Shown here in pieces: positions 35,029-42,816 of a stretch of 64,000 nucleotides of DNA (positions are counted from its first letter, which is position 1; every line of letters begins with the position of its first letter). The DNA lies in assembly GCA_035547915.1 (NCBI GenBank), contig DASZTS010000078.1, positions 1 through 64,000 on the forward strand, written 5' to 3'. Source of the DNA: DASSFG01 sp035547915. Its GTDB lineage: Bacteria > Planctomycetota > Planctomycetia > Pirellulales > JAICIG01. The translations under genes were made by a program, and so were the position numbers. The notes under the pieces were generated by a model. That model was not told the origin of the DNA, did no database searches, and saw nothing but the letters and a program-made list of their open reading frames with translations.

Positions 35029-37091
35029 ACCCGTTCTCGTCGAATTTCTTGGCGGAGTTCGCGGAGCTGCTGACGACGGCGCTGCTTCACTTTGTCTGGC
35101 AGGGTGCCGTTTTCGTACTCCTGCTGCTCGTCGCGGTAAGGTTGTTCGACGTGAGGACCGCTCGACGTCGATATCTCCTTTCGGTCGGCGCACTTTTCAT
35201 GATGGGAATGGCTCCCATCGCCACGGCGATATGGCACCAGCAGGCCGGCTCGCCGGCGCAGCCCGTCATCGACCTATCGGATCGATCCGGCGCGATGGTC
35301 GAGGAGCACGCCGCCACCGGCGCCATCCGAACGACGGATAGCATCACCGCCGGTCTGTCGACGAAATCGGCGATTTCCAGGCATCCCCGCATCGAGGTCT
35401 ATGTACTCATCACCTGGCTCGCAGGAGTCTCGATTCTCAGCACACGCCTGGCGATCGGATTCGGCGTCACGCTGTGGATTCGGCGCCATGCGATACCACT
35501 TTCCGATGAATTCGAGCAGCGCGTCCGCATGCTCAGCGAGCGACTAGGCATGGGAGCGCGACAGCGTGTTTTCGCCTGTGCGAGAGTCGGCCAGGCCGTA
35601 GCCGTCGGATTCGTTCGCCCGGTTGTCTTAGTACCGGCGGCCTGGCTGACAGAATTGTCGCCACAGACGATCGAAGCGATCATCGCGCACGAGCTGGCCC
35701 ATCTCCGCAGATGGGATCTGTGGGTCAATCTCGCCCAACGCGTCGTCGAGACGCTGTTGTTCTACCATCCGGCGGTCTGGTGGCTTTCGAGTCGGATCCG
35801 TCTCGAACGCGAAATGTGTTGCGACGAAATCGCCGCCGAGTGTTTCGACCGCGTGTCGTATGCCCGGTCCTTGGAAGCGGTTGCCAAGATCGGGCGCGGA
35901 AACTTACTGCTGGCGACGGCGATCCAGGGTGGAACGAAGATGAATCTCTTGCGTCGGGTCCGATATCTACTCGGGTTGGCACCTGCCGACGGCGCAGGCA
36001 ATTGGTGGGCGGTTGGAGTCGTGGCACTGATCCTGCCCCTGGCCGCGGTCGTCGCGTGCTCCTCCTCGAGTGCGACCAAGCCTGCCGTCGCGAAGACGGA
36101 GGGGAAGGACACCGAGAAGCCCGGCGAAAAGGTCGCGGTCGAAAAGATCACGGTAGCGAGCCCACAAGCAAAGTCCGTCACCGTCACCCAGCAATATCTC
36201 GGTCAGATCCACGCTCACCGACACATCGATGTGCGTGCCATGCAATCGGGATACCTCAAGGGCATCCCGATCAAGGAAGGCCAGGCAGTGAAAACGGGCG
36301 ACGTGTTACTCGAGATCGAACCCGTCCTCTACGCGGCCAAGTTGCAAGTCGCGATGGCCGAAGAAAAACTCGCGCAACTCGAGTTGAATCGCACGAAGAA
36401 GCTGTTCGAGGATAAAACCGTCTCGGCGAACGAGGTGGTTCAATATTCGATTAAACTGGACAAGGCCCGCGCCAACGTCGACATCGCGACGGCCGAATTG
36501 AACTTCACCAGGATCAGAGCACCGTTCGACGGCGTCGTCGACCACGTGCCAGATCTGGGCGTCATGGTCAAGGAGGGGGAGGTCCTTGCGAGTCTGTCTG
36601 ACAACAGCAGTGTGCGGGTCCATTTCGACGTTCCGGAAACCCAATACCTAGCGCACGTGACCGACTCGGATCTACGCAACGAAGATTTGCGGATCGAGCT
36701 CCTGCTGTCGAACGGCAAGAAGTACGGAGAGGTCGGTGAGTTCAGCGCGATACGGGCCGATTTCGACCCCCAGACGGGAACGATTCCATTCCTTGCGGAT
36801 TTTCCGAACCCGAAACACCTGTTGCGTCACGGTCAGCGAGGCACGGTGCTGATTAGCCGTGTGCTGAACGACGTCATCGTCATCCCGCAGCGAGCGACTT
36901 TCGAGATGCTGGCCAAGCGGTATGTCTACGTCATCGACAAAGAAAACGTCGCGCATCGACGCGAGATCGCCGTCGAGAACGAAGTGGACGACCTATTTGT
37001 TGTCAAGGAAGGGGTCGGTGTCGACGACAAGATCATTGTCGGTGGCGTCCGGCAGGTTCACGACGGCGAAAAGATCTCGCCCGAGTCGTAA
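35025..37091 (+). CDS. M56 (BlaR1-like) peptidase fused to RND-type periplasmic adaptor
   Basis: This is a 688-aa fusion. Residues 1-345 are an M56 sensor protease: TM helices near 17-40, 48-69 and 124-150, HELAH at 222-226, EREMCCDE at 261-268, and a fourth helix at 327-344. Residues 380-688 are a membrane-fusion protein of RND efflux pumps: VTQQYLGQIHAHRHIDVRA, a lipoyl-like half (GIPIKEGQAVKTGDVLLEIE), an alpha-hairpin (about 430-490), the second lipoyl half (TRIRAPFDGVVD), a beta-barrel and a membrane-proximal domain. The fourth helix ends in AVVACSSSS, a lipobox-like site with Cys345. The adaptor would lie in the periplasm. No pump or channel gene is adjacent. Confidence 0.88.
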   Translation: MNPFSSNFLAEFAELLTTALLHFVWQGAVFVLLLLVAVRLFDVRTARRRYLLSVGALFMMGMAPIATAIWHQQAGSPAQPVIDLSDRSGAMVEEHAATGAIRTTDSITAGLSTKSAISRHPRIEVYVLITWLAGVSILSTRLAIGFGVTLWIRRHAIPLSDEFEQRVRMLSERLGMGARQRVFACARVGQAVAVGFVRPVVLVPAAWLTELSPQTIEAIIAHELAHLRRWDLWVNLAQRVVETLLFYHPAVWWLSSRIRLEREMCCDEIAAECFDRVSYARSLEAVAKIGRGNLLLATAIQGGTKMNLLRRVRYLLGLAPADGAGNWWAVGVVALILPLAAVVACSSSSATKPAVAKTEGKDTEKPGEKVAVEKITVASPQAKSVTVTQQYLGQIHAHRHIDVRAMQSGYLKGIPIKEGQAVKTGDVLLEIEPVLYAAKLQVAMAEEKLAQLELNRTKKLFEDKTVSANEVVQYSIKLDKARANVDIATAELNFTRIRAPFDGVVDHVPDLGVMVKEGEVLASLSDNSSVRVHFDVPETQYLAHVTDSDLRNEDLRIELLLSNGKKYGEVGEFSAIRADFDPQTGTIPFLADFPNPKHLLRHGQRGTVLISRVLNDVIVIPQRATFEMLAKRYVYVIDKENVAHRREIAVENEVDDLFVVKEGVGVDDKIIVGGVRQVHDGEKISPES

Positions 37092-37107
37092 TCAACACGC
37101 CCAATAA

Positions 37108-37124
37108 AGGCTCCGAAGGGGCCT
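37108..37124 (+). terminator. Hairpin after the M56-adaptor gene
   Basis: AGGCTCC-GAA-GGGGCCT forms a 7-bp stem (one G-T pair) with a 3-nt loop 17 bases after the stop. A loose T-rich stretch (GATTCTCTTT) follows. It would end the BlaI/M56 transcript before the next gene. Confidence 0.4.
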
Positions 37125-37176
37125 GATTCTCTTTCACCGCATTCGCGGCCGACCGCGACTACTCGACGGTTTGATT

Positions 37177-37190
37177 GATTCGTGCGAATC
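37177..37190. promoter_or_regulatory. 6-2-6 palindrome upstream of the next operon
   Basis: GATTCGTGCGAATC is a perfect palindrome with the same 6-2-6 geometry as the BlaI operators at 34548 and 34570, but with a different sequence. It lies 70 bp before the start at 37260, beside a TTGATT. It may be a regulator site for the downstream pair of genes. Confidence 0.35.
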
Positions 37191-37259
37191 CTGCCATCAG
37201 AATGACGGTCACGTCTTAGGTGGCGATAAGTCGTGGGGACGCGCGGACGGCAGAAGGCT

Positions 37260-38906
37260 ATGTCATTCGACCAATGGCGGATCGCGCTGGTAGTCGCCGC
37301 TGTGATTCTTGCCGTGATCGCGACGTATAGCCTGGCCGGACTGGTCGCGGTGTGGAGTGTCCGGGGACGCGGCCACTGGTTCTGGAAAACGGCGGCCGTT
37401 CTGACGTTCCCCGCACTCTGGCTATTCACGTCCGATCCGCGGTTGTGCCTGTTCCTTCTGAGCGAGATCGCGGTCGTCCTAATGTGGTTCTGGACTCTGG
37501 AAGGCCGATCGGATCGGACAACATCCGCATCGACGGCGGACGGACCCGACGCGCCGCGGGGTGGCTATTCGCTCGCCAGTCTGTTGCTGGCCTTCGTGCT
37601 CCTGAGCGGTGTCTTGGCGATGCTCGCGCGTTTGCCGCCAGAGGTGCGCTGGGATTGGTACCAAGACGTGGTGCCGGGGGGAATGATGGGGGCCGCTACG
37701 ATCGTCGCGGTGTGGATCGCCGAGAGCAAGCGAAGTGCTTGGCTGCGGGCTTTGGTGCTCGTCATCGCATTTCCGGCGTTCTTGATGGGAGCCTGGCTCT
37801 GGCTGGCGCGCTCGGCACGCGGGCCGTTCGGCCGGGCAACGGCGGTGGCGGCGTTGGTCCTGATCGCCGTACTGCCGGCGAGGGTCTACTACATCGCGTT
37901 CAAAGATCGCTCGCTCGCCTATCCACCACCGCTGGCCAACAACGGCTATGTCGATCTGCTGCGCGCGGGCGCGGCGATCGATAATCTCGCGGCAAACATC
38001 GACACCCTGCCACCCGATGAGCTGCGCGCGTACCTGAGCAAGCAACAGACCGCGCTGGAACTCGTGCGCAGCGGCTTGGCCATTCCCTGCCAGGCGGTGC
38101 TCCACGAGGGGATGAACGACAAGGCCCTCTGGGCGGAAGGCAATCAATTCGAAAAGCTATCGCAGGTTCTCGCTGCACAGGCACGCCAGGAGCTGCAAGA
38201 CGGGCACGTCGAAGCCGCCGTCGAGAACTATCTCGCCGACATCGAGTTAGGAGCCGCGATGACACACGGGGGCGTGATGATGCACGATGGCTTCGGCTTC
38301 GTGTCGGAGCGGTTGGGAATCGAAGGGCTACAGCAGATCGTCTCGCGACTCGACGATGACGCCTGCCGCAAGCTGGAGGAACGGCTGCTGGAGATCGACG
38401 CCGACCGTGAGCCGACGGAAGCGAGCCGAGCCCGCGAACGTCTTTATTTCTCGCGGTCCTATCCTTGGAAACATCGCATACACATCCTGACCCGCGCCTT
38501 TGCACCGAACGAGGCGCAGACGGATGACATTCTGATGGTGGCTGCCGGCGGCGAAAAACGGGCTCGCGTGCGGCTCTTGGCATGCCACCTGGCTCTGCGG
38601 CGATTCTGGCTGTCGACGAACGGCTATCCCCAGACCCTCGACGAGCTCGTTCCCCGTTACTTGGCGAGCGTGCCGCTCGATCCCTTCGCCGATCATGTAT
38701 TGATGTATAAAAAGCTCCCCACGGGTTACCTGCTCTACAGCATCGGCGACGACCGGGTCGATGACTCGGGCACACCCAGCGCACCGTTCGCGTTGCCCGT
38801 CCCCAAGGGAGACATCGTCGTCGCCGTCGTTTTGCCGGCGGCCAAGACCGACGTGCCGAACGAGATCGAAACCGGCGCCTCGAATGCTACGGAGAATGTG
38901 CCATGA
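37260..38906 (+). CDS. Polytopic membrane protein with pilin-like C-terminal block
   Basis: This 548-aa protein starts at ATG 37260 with a GAAGG close upstream. The first ~225 residues hold about six TM helices (IALVVAAVILAVIATYSLAG, YSLASLLLAFVLLSGVLAML, ATAVAALVLIAVLPARVYYI). A soluble C-terminal domain of ~320 residues follows. Near its end is FWLSTNGYPQTLDELVPRYL, then VPLDPFADHVLMYKKLPTGY and YSIGDDRVDDSG. This 'DGYPxTLxxLVPxYL...PxDPF' block is common in planctomycete pseudopilin-like proteins. Function is unknown. It is coupled by an ATGA overlap to the next gene. Confidence 0.65.
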   Translation: MSFDQWRIALVVAAVILAVIATYSLAGLVAVWSVRGRGHWFWKTAAVLTFPALWLFTSDPRLCLFLLSEIAVVLMWFWTLEGRSDRTTSASTADGPDAPRGGYSLASLLLAFVLLSGVLAMLARLPPEVRWDWYQDVVPGGMMGAATIVAVWIAESKRSAWLRALVLVIAFPAFLMGAWLWLARSARGPFGRATAVAALVLIAVLPARVYYIAFKDRSLAYPPPLANNGYVDLLRAGAAIDNLAANIDTLPPDELRAYLSKQQTALELVRSGLAIPCQAVLHEGMNDKALWAEGNQFEKLSQVLAAQARQELQDGHVEAAVENYLADIELGAAMTHGGVMMHDGFGFVSERLGIEGLQQIVSRLDDDACRKLEERLLEIDADREPTEASRARERLYFSRSYPWKHRIHILTRAFAPNEAQTDDILMVAAGGEKRARVRLLACHLALRRFWLSTNGYPQTLDELVPRYLASVPLDPFADHVLMYKKLPTGYLLYSIGDDRVDDSGTPSAPFALPVPKGDIVVAVVLPAAKTDVPNEIETGASNATENVP

Positions 38907-39796
38907 TTTCTTTGCGGCGCCTGCCGATTCCGGCGGTCATTCTTTCATTGCTTCTAGCAGTGAGCGTTCCCGCACGGGGCGAAGAGGTCACTGCCGATCA
39001 GGCGGCAGAGGCCGAGCAGTTGATCTCGCAGGAAATCGCCAAGGTCGAGTTGTGGAGCGGAACCGGAGAAGATGCGGTTCCGCTGTCACGCAGCAAGTCG
39101 TCGATCTTGCATTGGACGAACCCGACGCAGGGAGCGGTCTACGGCGATGTGTTCATCTGGACGAAGAACGGCCAAGCCCGGGCGGTCGGATCCGTCGTCA
39201 AAGGCTATTCGCCCTTCACCACGATGTCGATCGAATTTCAATCGTTTTCGCGCGAGCCATTGGAGGCCGCGTACGACGGCCGCAAGATTTGGACGCCGAA
39301 GGTAGGCGACGTGGAGTTCGCCTTGCTCGAGGGCGCGCCAACCCCTTCAACGACGAGGCCCGCCCGGCTGCGACGGATGCGGATGCTGGCGGATGCCTTC
39401 TCGGTAGATGCGACAGTCCGCAACGATGACTCGGTCACGCGACGACTCCGCATGCTCGAGCACCCGATCTTCCGCTACGAAGGCGACACCCCAGATGTGT
39501 TGGATGGCGCCATCTTCGCGTTCGTCGAAGGAACCGATCCCGAGTTGTTGATCGCGATCGAAGCTCTGAAGGGCGAGAACGGTTTCGAGTGGCAATACGC
39601 GATTGGACGGATGAACAGTATTCGTTTCGAAGTCCGCCGCGACGATCAAGTCGTTTGGAAAGGCGACCAACTGGCGCCACCGTGGCCGAACGTGCGACGC
39701 CCCGAGAAGAGTTATTTCTTCTTGGGGTTGGGGAACGTCGCACTCGAGGCAGCCCAGGGTGGCAACGTGTCGAAAGCCGAGCCTCCTAAGAATTGA
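38903..39796 (+). CDS. Secreted protein, unknown function
   Basis: This 297-aa protein has a clear signal peptide (ISLRRLPIPAVILSLLLAVS, cut near ARG-EE). The mature part is mostly beta: ILHWTNPTQGAVYGDVFIW, MSIEFQSFSREPLEAAYDG, RRLRMLEHPIFRYEGDTPDV, DGAIFAFVEGTDPELLIAIE. That pattern matches a planctomycete secreted group I have no functional name for. Its start overlaps the stop of the membrane protein upstream (ATGA at 38903-38906), so the two are co-translated and may work together at the envelope. No catalytic motif is visible. Confidence 0.6.
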   Translation: MISLRRLPIPAVILSLLLAVSVPARGEEVTADQAAEAEQLISQEIAKVELWSGTGEDAVPLSRSKSSILHWTNPTQGAVYGDVFIWTKNGQARAVGSVVKGYSPFTTMSIEFQSFSREPLEAAYDGRKIWTPKVGDVEFALLEGAPTPSTTRPARLRRMRMLADAFSVDATVRNDDSVTRRLRMLEHPIFRYEGDTPDVLDGAIFAFVEGTDPELLIAIEALKGENGFEWQYAIGRMNSIRFEVRRDDQVVWKGDQLAPPWPNVRRPEKSYFFLGLGNVALEAAQGGNVSKAEPPKN

Positions 39797-39843
39797 TTCA
39801 CGGGCGACAAGCCATCTGGGTGCGCTCTTTCTCGGATTCGCGT

Positions 39844-40677
39844 TCACGCGCGGGCCAAGGGGGAGCAGATCATCTCCGGACGTTTGTCGGCGAATGGCCG
39901 ATAGACCAGCCGACTCCTCCAACGCCCCAGAGCGATTACCAACTTCGTGCAGGTCGCCACCAGGTATAGGGCCTGTCGTAGCGGGAAAGAATCGCCCGTC
40001 CGCGGCAAGTCGCGCTGGTCGCCGTAGCCGAGTGCCGCCAAGCGAGTCAATTCAAACGCGCGCGGGAGTGACTCGGCGGCTGTGAGAAAACTTGGCAATC
40101 GGGCGGACGTGTCCTGTGCATAGTCCAACACATCGTCGATGATCTGACATTGCATCACGATCCGAAACAGGATCTCGAGATGGGGATCGCAATAGGTCGC
40201 GCGGATTCCTTCTTCGAGGCAAAGGGAGTCATTGGCAGCGGCGGCCACCATGCCGAGTGAAAGCCGCGCGACGGCTTCGCGGTACGAACCGACCTTTCGG
40301 AACCGCCAATCGTCTCCACCGGGCAAGGGGCGACTGCTCTCCAGGTCCCAAAGTCTCTGTAGATACTCGACCACGAACGCGCGGATGCCGGCTTCTTCGA
40401 GGAGTCGCAACGTTTCACGACATTCGCGCCGGGAATAATCCTTGCCATCGAACGCGGCATTGGCGCAGGCCGCGAAATCGAGCAACGTGGCGAGCTTCCT
40501 GAGTGTGGGCTTCGGCAGCGGCTTCGATTCGCGCAGCATGTGCAGCGTGTCGAACGCCATGAGGCACAAGACGCGCAATGGCGTCTTGGGCCTGGAAGAC
40601 GCGACGAATGACAGGCCGCAGGCGATGTTTCTGACCACAATCTTCAGACGTGGCACAAAACGACCTCCCGCGGACAT
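39844..40677 (-). CDS. Helical protein, possibly isoprenoid-synthase-like
   Basis: This 277-aa protein starts at ATG 40677 (MSAGGRFVPRLKIV), overlapping the end of the phosphoesterase gene by 34 bp. It is almost wholly helical. It contains QCQIIDDVLDYAQD, resembling the second Asp-rich 'QixDDxxDy' motif of trans-isoprenyl diphosphate synthases and squalene/phytoene synthases. A first Asp-rich motif is not obvious: the corresponding helix reads LLDFAACANAAFDGKDYSRR. It may be an inactive or distant member of that fold, or unrelated. Coupling to a phosphoesterase suggests a shared process, unknown. Confidence 0.45.
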   Translation of the reverse strand: MSAGGRFVPRLKIVVRNIACGLSFVASSRPKTPLRVLCLMAFDTLHMLRESKPLPKPTLRKLATLLDFAACANAAFDGKDYSRRECRETLRLLEEAGIRAFVVEYLQRLWDLESSRPLPGGDDWRFRKVGSYREAVARLSLGMVAAAANDSLCLEEGIRATYCDPHLEILFRIVMQCQIIDDVLDYAQDTSARLPSFLTAAESLPRAFELTRLAALGYGDQRDLPRTGDSFPLRQALYLVATCTKLVIALGRWRSRLVYRPFADKRPEMICSPLARA

Positions 40678-41357
40678 CGCCAGCGGATCGGCACCAGGTC
40701 GCTGACGCCGCGACTCACGACCAGCCGTGTCGGTCCATACTGATGGCTCAGGTAGCAATAGGGGTAGAACCACGCTCCGGGGAACAGGCGGTCTCGATAC
40801 TCGAACGCAACCACTTGGCAGCCGTGGAGATGCCCGGCCAGAACCAGACCATAGCCACGTCGGCGCGCGGTCTTCCAGACGCGTGGATTGTGGGCACAGA
40901 GGACGCGAACATCACCGTCGAGCGAATACGCCGCATCGGGGCCGGACACCGCAATCGTCCGAGGACCATGCGATATGCGAGCGGTGCCGGCGTGGATCCA
41001 AGTACCACCGCCGCTCACGACCGCGTCGCGCACTCGCTCCATGCCGACACGCCTATCGTGGTTACCTCCCACGGCGAAGACCGGCGCTAGCTCGCAGAGA
41101 TCGCCGACCAAGTCGCTGAGCTTGCCCAATTCCGCCAGCCCATCGACCAGATCGCCGCCCAAAAGCAGAGCATCGATTTCGGCCGAGCGCGCCGATTCGA
41201 TCACCTGCCGGCAGAGATGGTCGGAACGTGTCGGCCGCAGATGGATATCGCTCACATACATCAGGCGACACGCATCGTGCCGTATCGACAGGCGCTCCTC
41301 ACGGACATGAAGAGCACCGTCGAGCCCGAGCACCAGCGGTCCCGCAGTCAAAGCCAT
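40644..41357 (-). CDS. Calcineurin-like metallophosphoesterase
   Basis: This 237-aa enzyme has all five metal-binding motifs of the superfamily: DIH (37-39), GGDLVD (67-72), GGNHDRR (98-103), an AHNP histidine block, and GHLHGCQ. It should bind two metal ions and hydrolyse a phosphoester. The layout, without a signal peptide and with GHLHG near a membrane-like aromatic tail (FPGAWFYPYCYLSHQYGP), resembles YkuE/UDP-2,3-diacylglucosamine-hydrolase-like enzymes. Substrate is not certain. It is upstream of, and overlaps, the helical protein gene at 39844. Confidence 0.85.
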   Translation of the reverse strand: MALTAGPLVLGLDGALHVREERLSIRHDACRLMYVSDIHLRPTRSDHLCRQVIESARSAEIDALLLGGDLVDGLAELGKLSDLVGDLCELAPVFAVGGNHDRRVGMERVRDAVVSGGGTWIHAGTARISHGPRTIAVSGPDAAYSLDGDVRVLCAHNPRVWKTARRRGYGLVLAGHLHGCQVVAFEYRDRLFPGAWFYPYCYLSHQYGPTRLVVSRGVSDLVPIRWRCPREVVLCHV

Positions 41358-41498
41358 CTGCTCCCGATCCGGCGTTAGGAAAACAGCATTCGCGGTACTT
41401 TGTATCGCAAAGTAAGCGCCGCGTCAATCACGCATCGAGTGCGATGGAACGGTCAGCCAATCCTCGACCAAGCAATCGCGTCGGGCGCGCTATGTCAC

Positions 41499-41602
41499 TA
41501 AGAGCGGCTGACAAAACCTGGAAGCCGGAGCGCCGCGGGTCAAAAATCGGCCGTGAAACGCCGATTTTTCGAAGCTCGATCCGGTTTTGTCGGTTGCTCT
41601 AA
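41499..41602. repeat. Palindromic intergenic element, copy B (inverted)
   Basis: TAAGAGCGGCTGACAAAACC at one end and GGTTTTGTCGGTTGCTCTAA at the other form the outer inverted repeat. The inner arms AAAAATCGG and CCGATTTTT flank CCGTGAAACG. It is the reverse complement of copies A and C. It lies between two minus-strand genes, at the 3' side of the serine hydrolase gene. Confidence 0.8.
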
Positions 41603-41613
41603 CACGTGCTCTT

Positions 41614-42744
41614 TCATATCAGGGCGGCGGCCACTGCATTGGAAATGCAAACCAGCCGGCGCTGGTTGCGGGCCAGCTCGCCCGAGGTGAAGACGAGGCA
41701 GAACGCCTCGCGCTCGGGGTCGATCCAGCACATGGTACCGGTCGCGCCCCAGTGGCCGAAAGCGCGTGGCGAGGCGAGATCGCTAAAACCGTCGGGCGAC
41801 GAGGGACGGTTGATCCTCCATCCCAGGCCCCACGGTTGCGTGCGCCGCGCGGCCTCGGTCAACTCGGGCAGATCGTCGAGGCGATTCGTCGTCATCCGTT
41901 CCACCGTCGCGCGGGAGAGGAGCTGCCTATCGGCCGCGCGGCCGCCATCGAGCATGAGAGCACACAGGACCGCATAGTCGTCGGGCGTGCTGAACAGTCC
42001 GCCCCAGGGCGAGCCGAGCCGCCGCCAGTAGTCGCTGTTCCAATGAAAATCGGTGCCGGCGTGTTCCGTTTGAATCTGTACCCGCACCAGGCGATCGGCG
42101 TCGAGATCGCCGCTGCCGAGCGACGTGCTCGTCATCCCCAACGGTCCAAAGATCTCGCGCCGGCAGAATTCGGCCAGCGTGGTATGCGTGATCCGCTGGA
42201 TGATCTCGGCGACCATCAGCGTCCCCATGCTCTGATAGCTCACCTGCGTACCGGGCCGAAACAAGGGGATCGCGTCTCGCGCCGTGGCGGCGACGAACCG
42301 CGGCAGCTCGGCGTGCTGCCGCCGCAGTTCAAGGTTGTTCGGCAGCATATCGGGCAGGCCCGACGTGTGCGTAAAGAGATGGAAGACGCGGGTCGCCTCC
42401 TTGTGGTGGGCCGCGAATTCGGGGATGTAGCGAGTCACGGGATCGGCGAGCGTGAGCAGGCCGCGTTCCACGAGCAGCATGGCCGCCAGGTAGGTGACCG
42501 GCTTCGTGAGCGAGGCCAATAGAAACACACCGTCGCGGCGGATCGGTTCGGCAGCCGGCTCGGGCCCCTGGCGGCCGAAAAACCGTGGCTCGACCATCGC
42601 CCCTTTACGACCCACCAGGATCGCCCCTCCCGGAATCGGCGGCTCATCGCCGCTGGTCCAGGTTTGCAGCAGATCGTAGGCGACCTTCAACCGATCGACA
42701 TCGATGCCGATCTCCTGGGGCGCGGCGTATCGCAGGGCGGGCAT
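41614..42744 (-). CDS. Serine hydrolase, class C beta-lactamase/esterase fold
   Basis: This 376-aa protein is of the beta-lactamase-related (class C/EstB) family. The nucleophile motif is SLTK (78-81), the second motif YQS (170-172, where class C enzymes have YxN), and the third HWGATG replaces KTG. It contains LFTHTSGLPDM and GLFSTPDDYAVLCALMLDGG, both standard for the family. It lacks a signal peptide, so it is probably cytoplasmic and more likely an esterase or peptidase than a drug-resistance enzyme. It lies 72 bp downstream of the ABC exporter gene, same strand. Confidence 0.82.
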   Translation of the reverse strand: MPALRYAAPQEIGIDVDRLKVAYDLLQTWTSGDEPPIPGGAILVGRKGAMVEPRFFGRQGPEPAAEPIRRDGVFLLASLTKPVTYLAAMLLVERGLLTLADPVTRYIPEFAAHHKEATRVFHLFTHTSGLPDMLPNNLELRRQHAELPRFVAATARDAIPLFRPGTQVSYQSMGTLMVAEIIQRITHTTLAEFCRREIFGPLGMTSTSLGSGDLDADRLVRVQIQTEHAGTDFHWNSDYWRRLGSPWGGLFSTPDDYAVLCALMLDGGRAADRQLLSRATVERMTTNRLDDLPELTEAARRTQPWGLGWRINRPSSPDGFSDLASPRAFGHWGATGTMCWIDPEREAFCLVFTSGELARNQRRLVCISNAVAAALI

Positions 42745-42816
42745 AATGTGGTTCTCTTTACGCTGCGCATCGCGTCTTGCCGACCTACCGGCAACCCGTC
42801 GCGCTGTGCATGTTGT

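Noticed and set aside
41614..42744. Antibiotic-resistance beta-lactamase linked to the BlaI genes
   Set aside because: The protein lacks a signal peptide and the YxN/KTG motifs of true class C enzymes, and is 4.5 kb from the nearest BlaI operon with other genes between.
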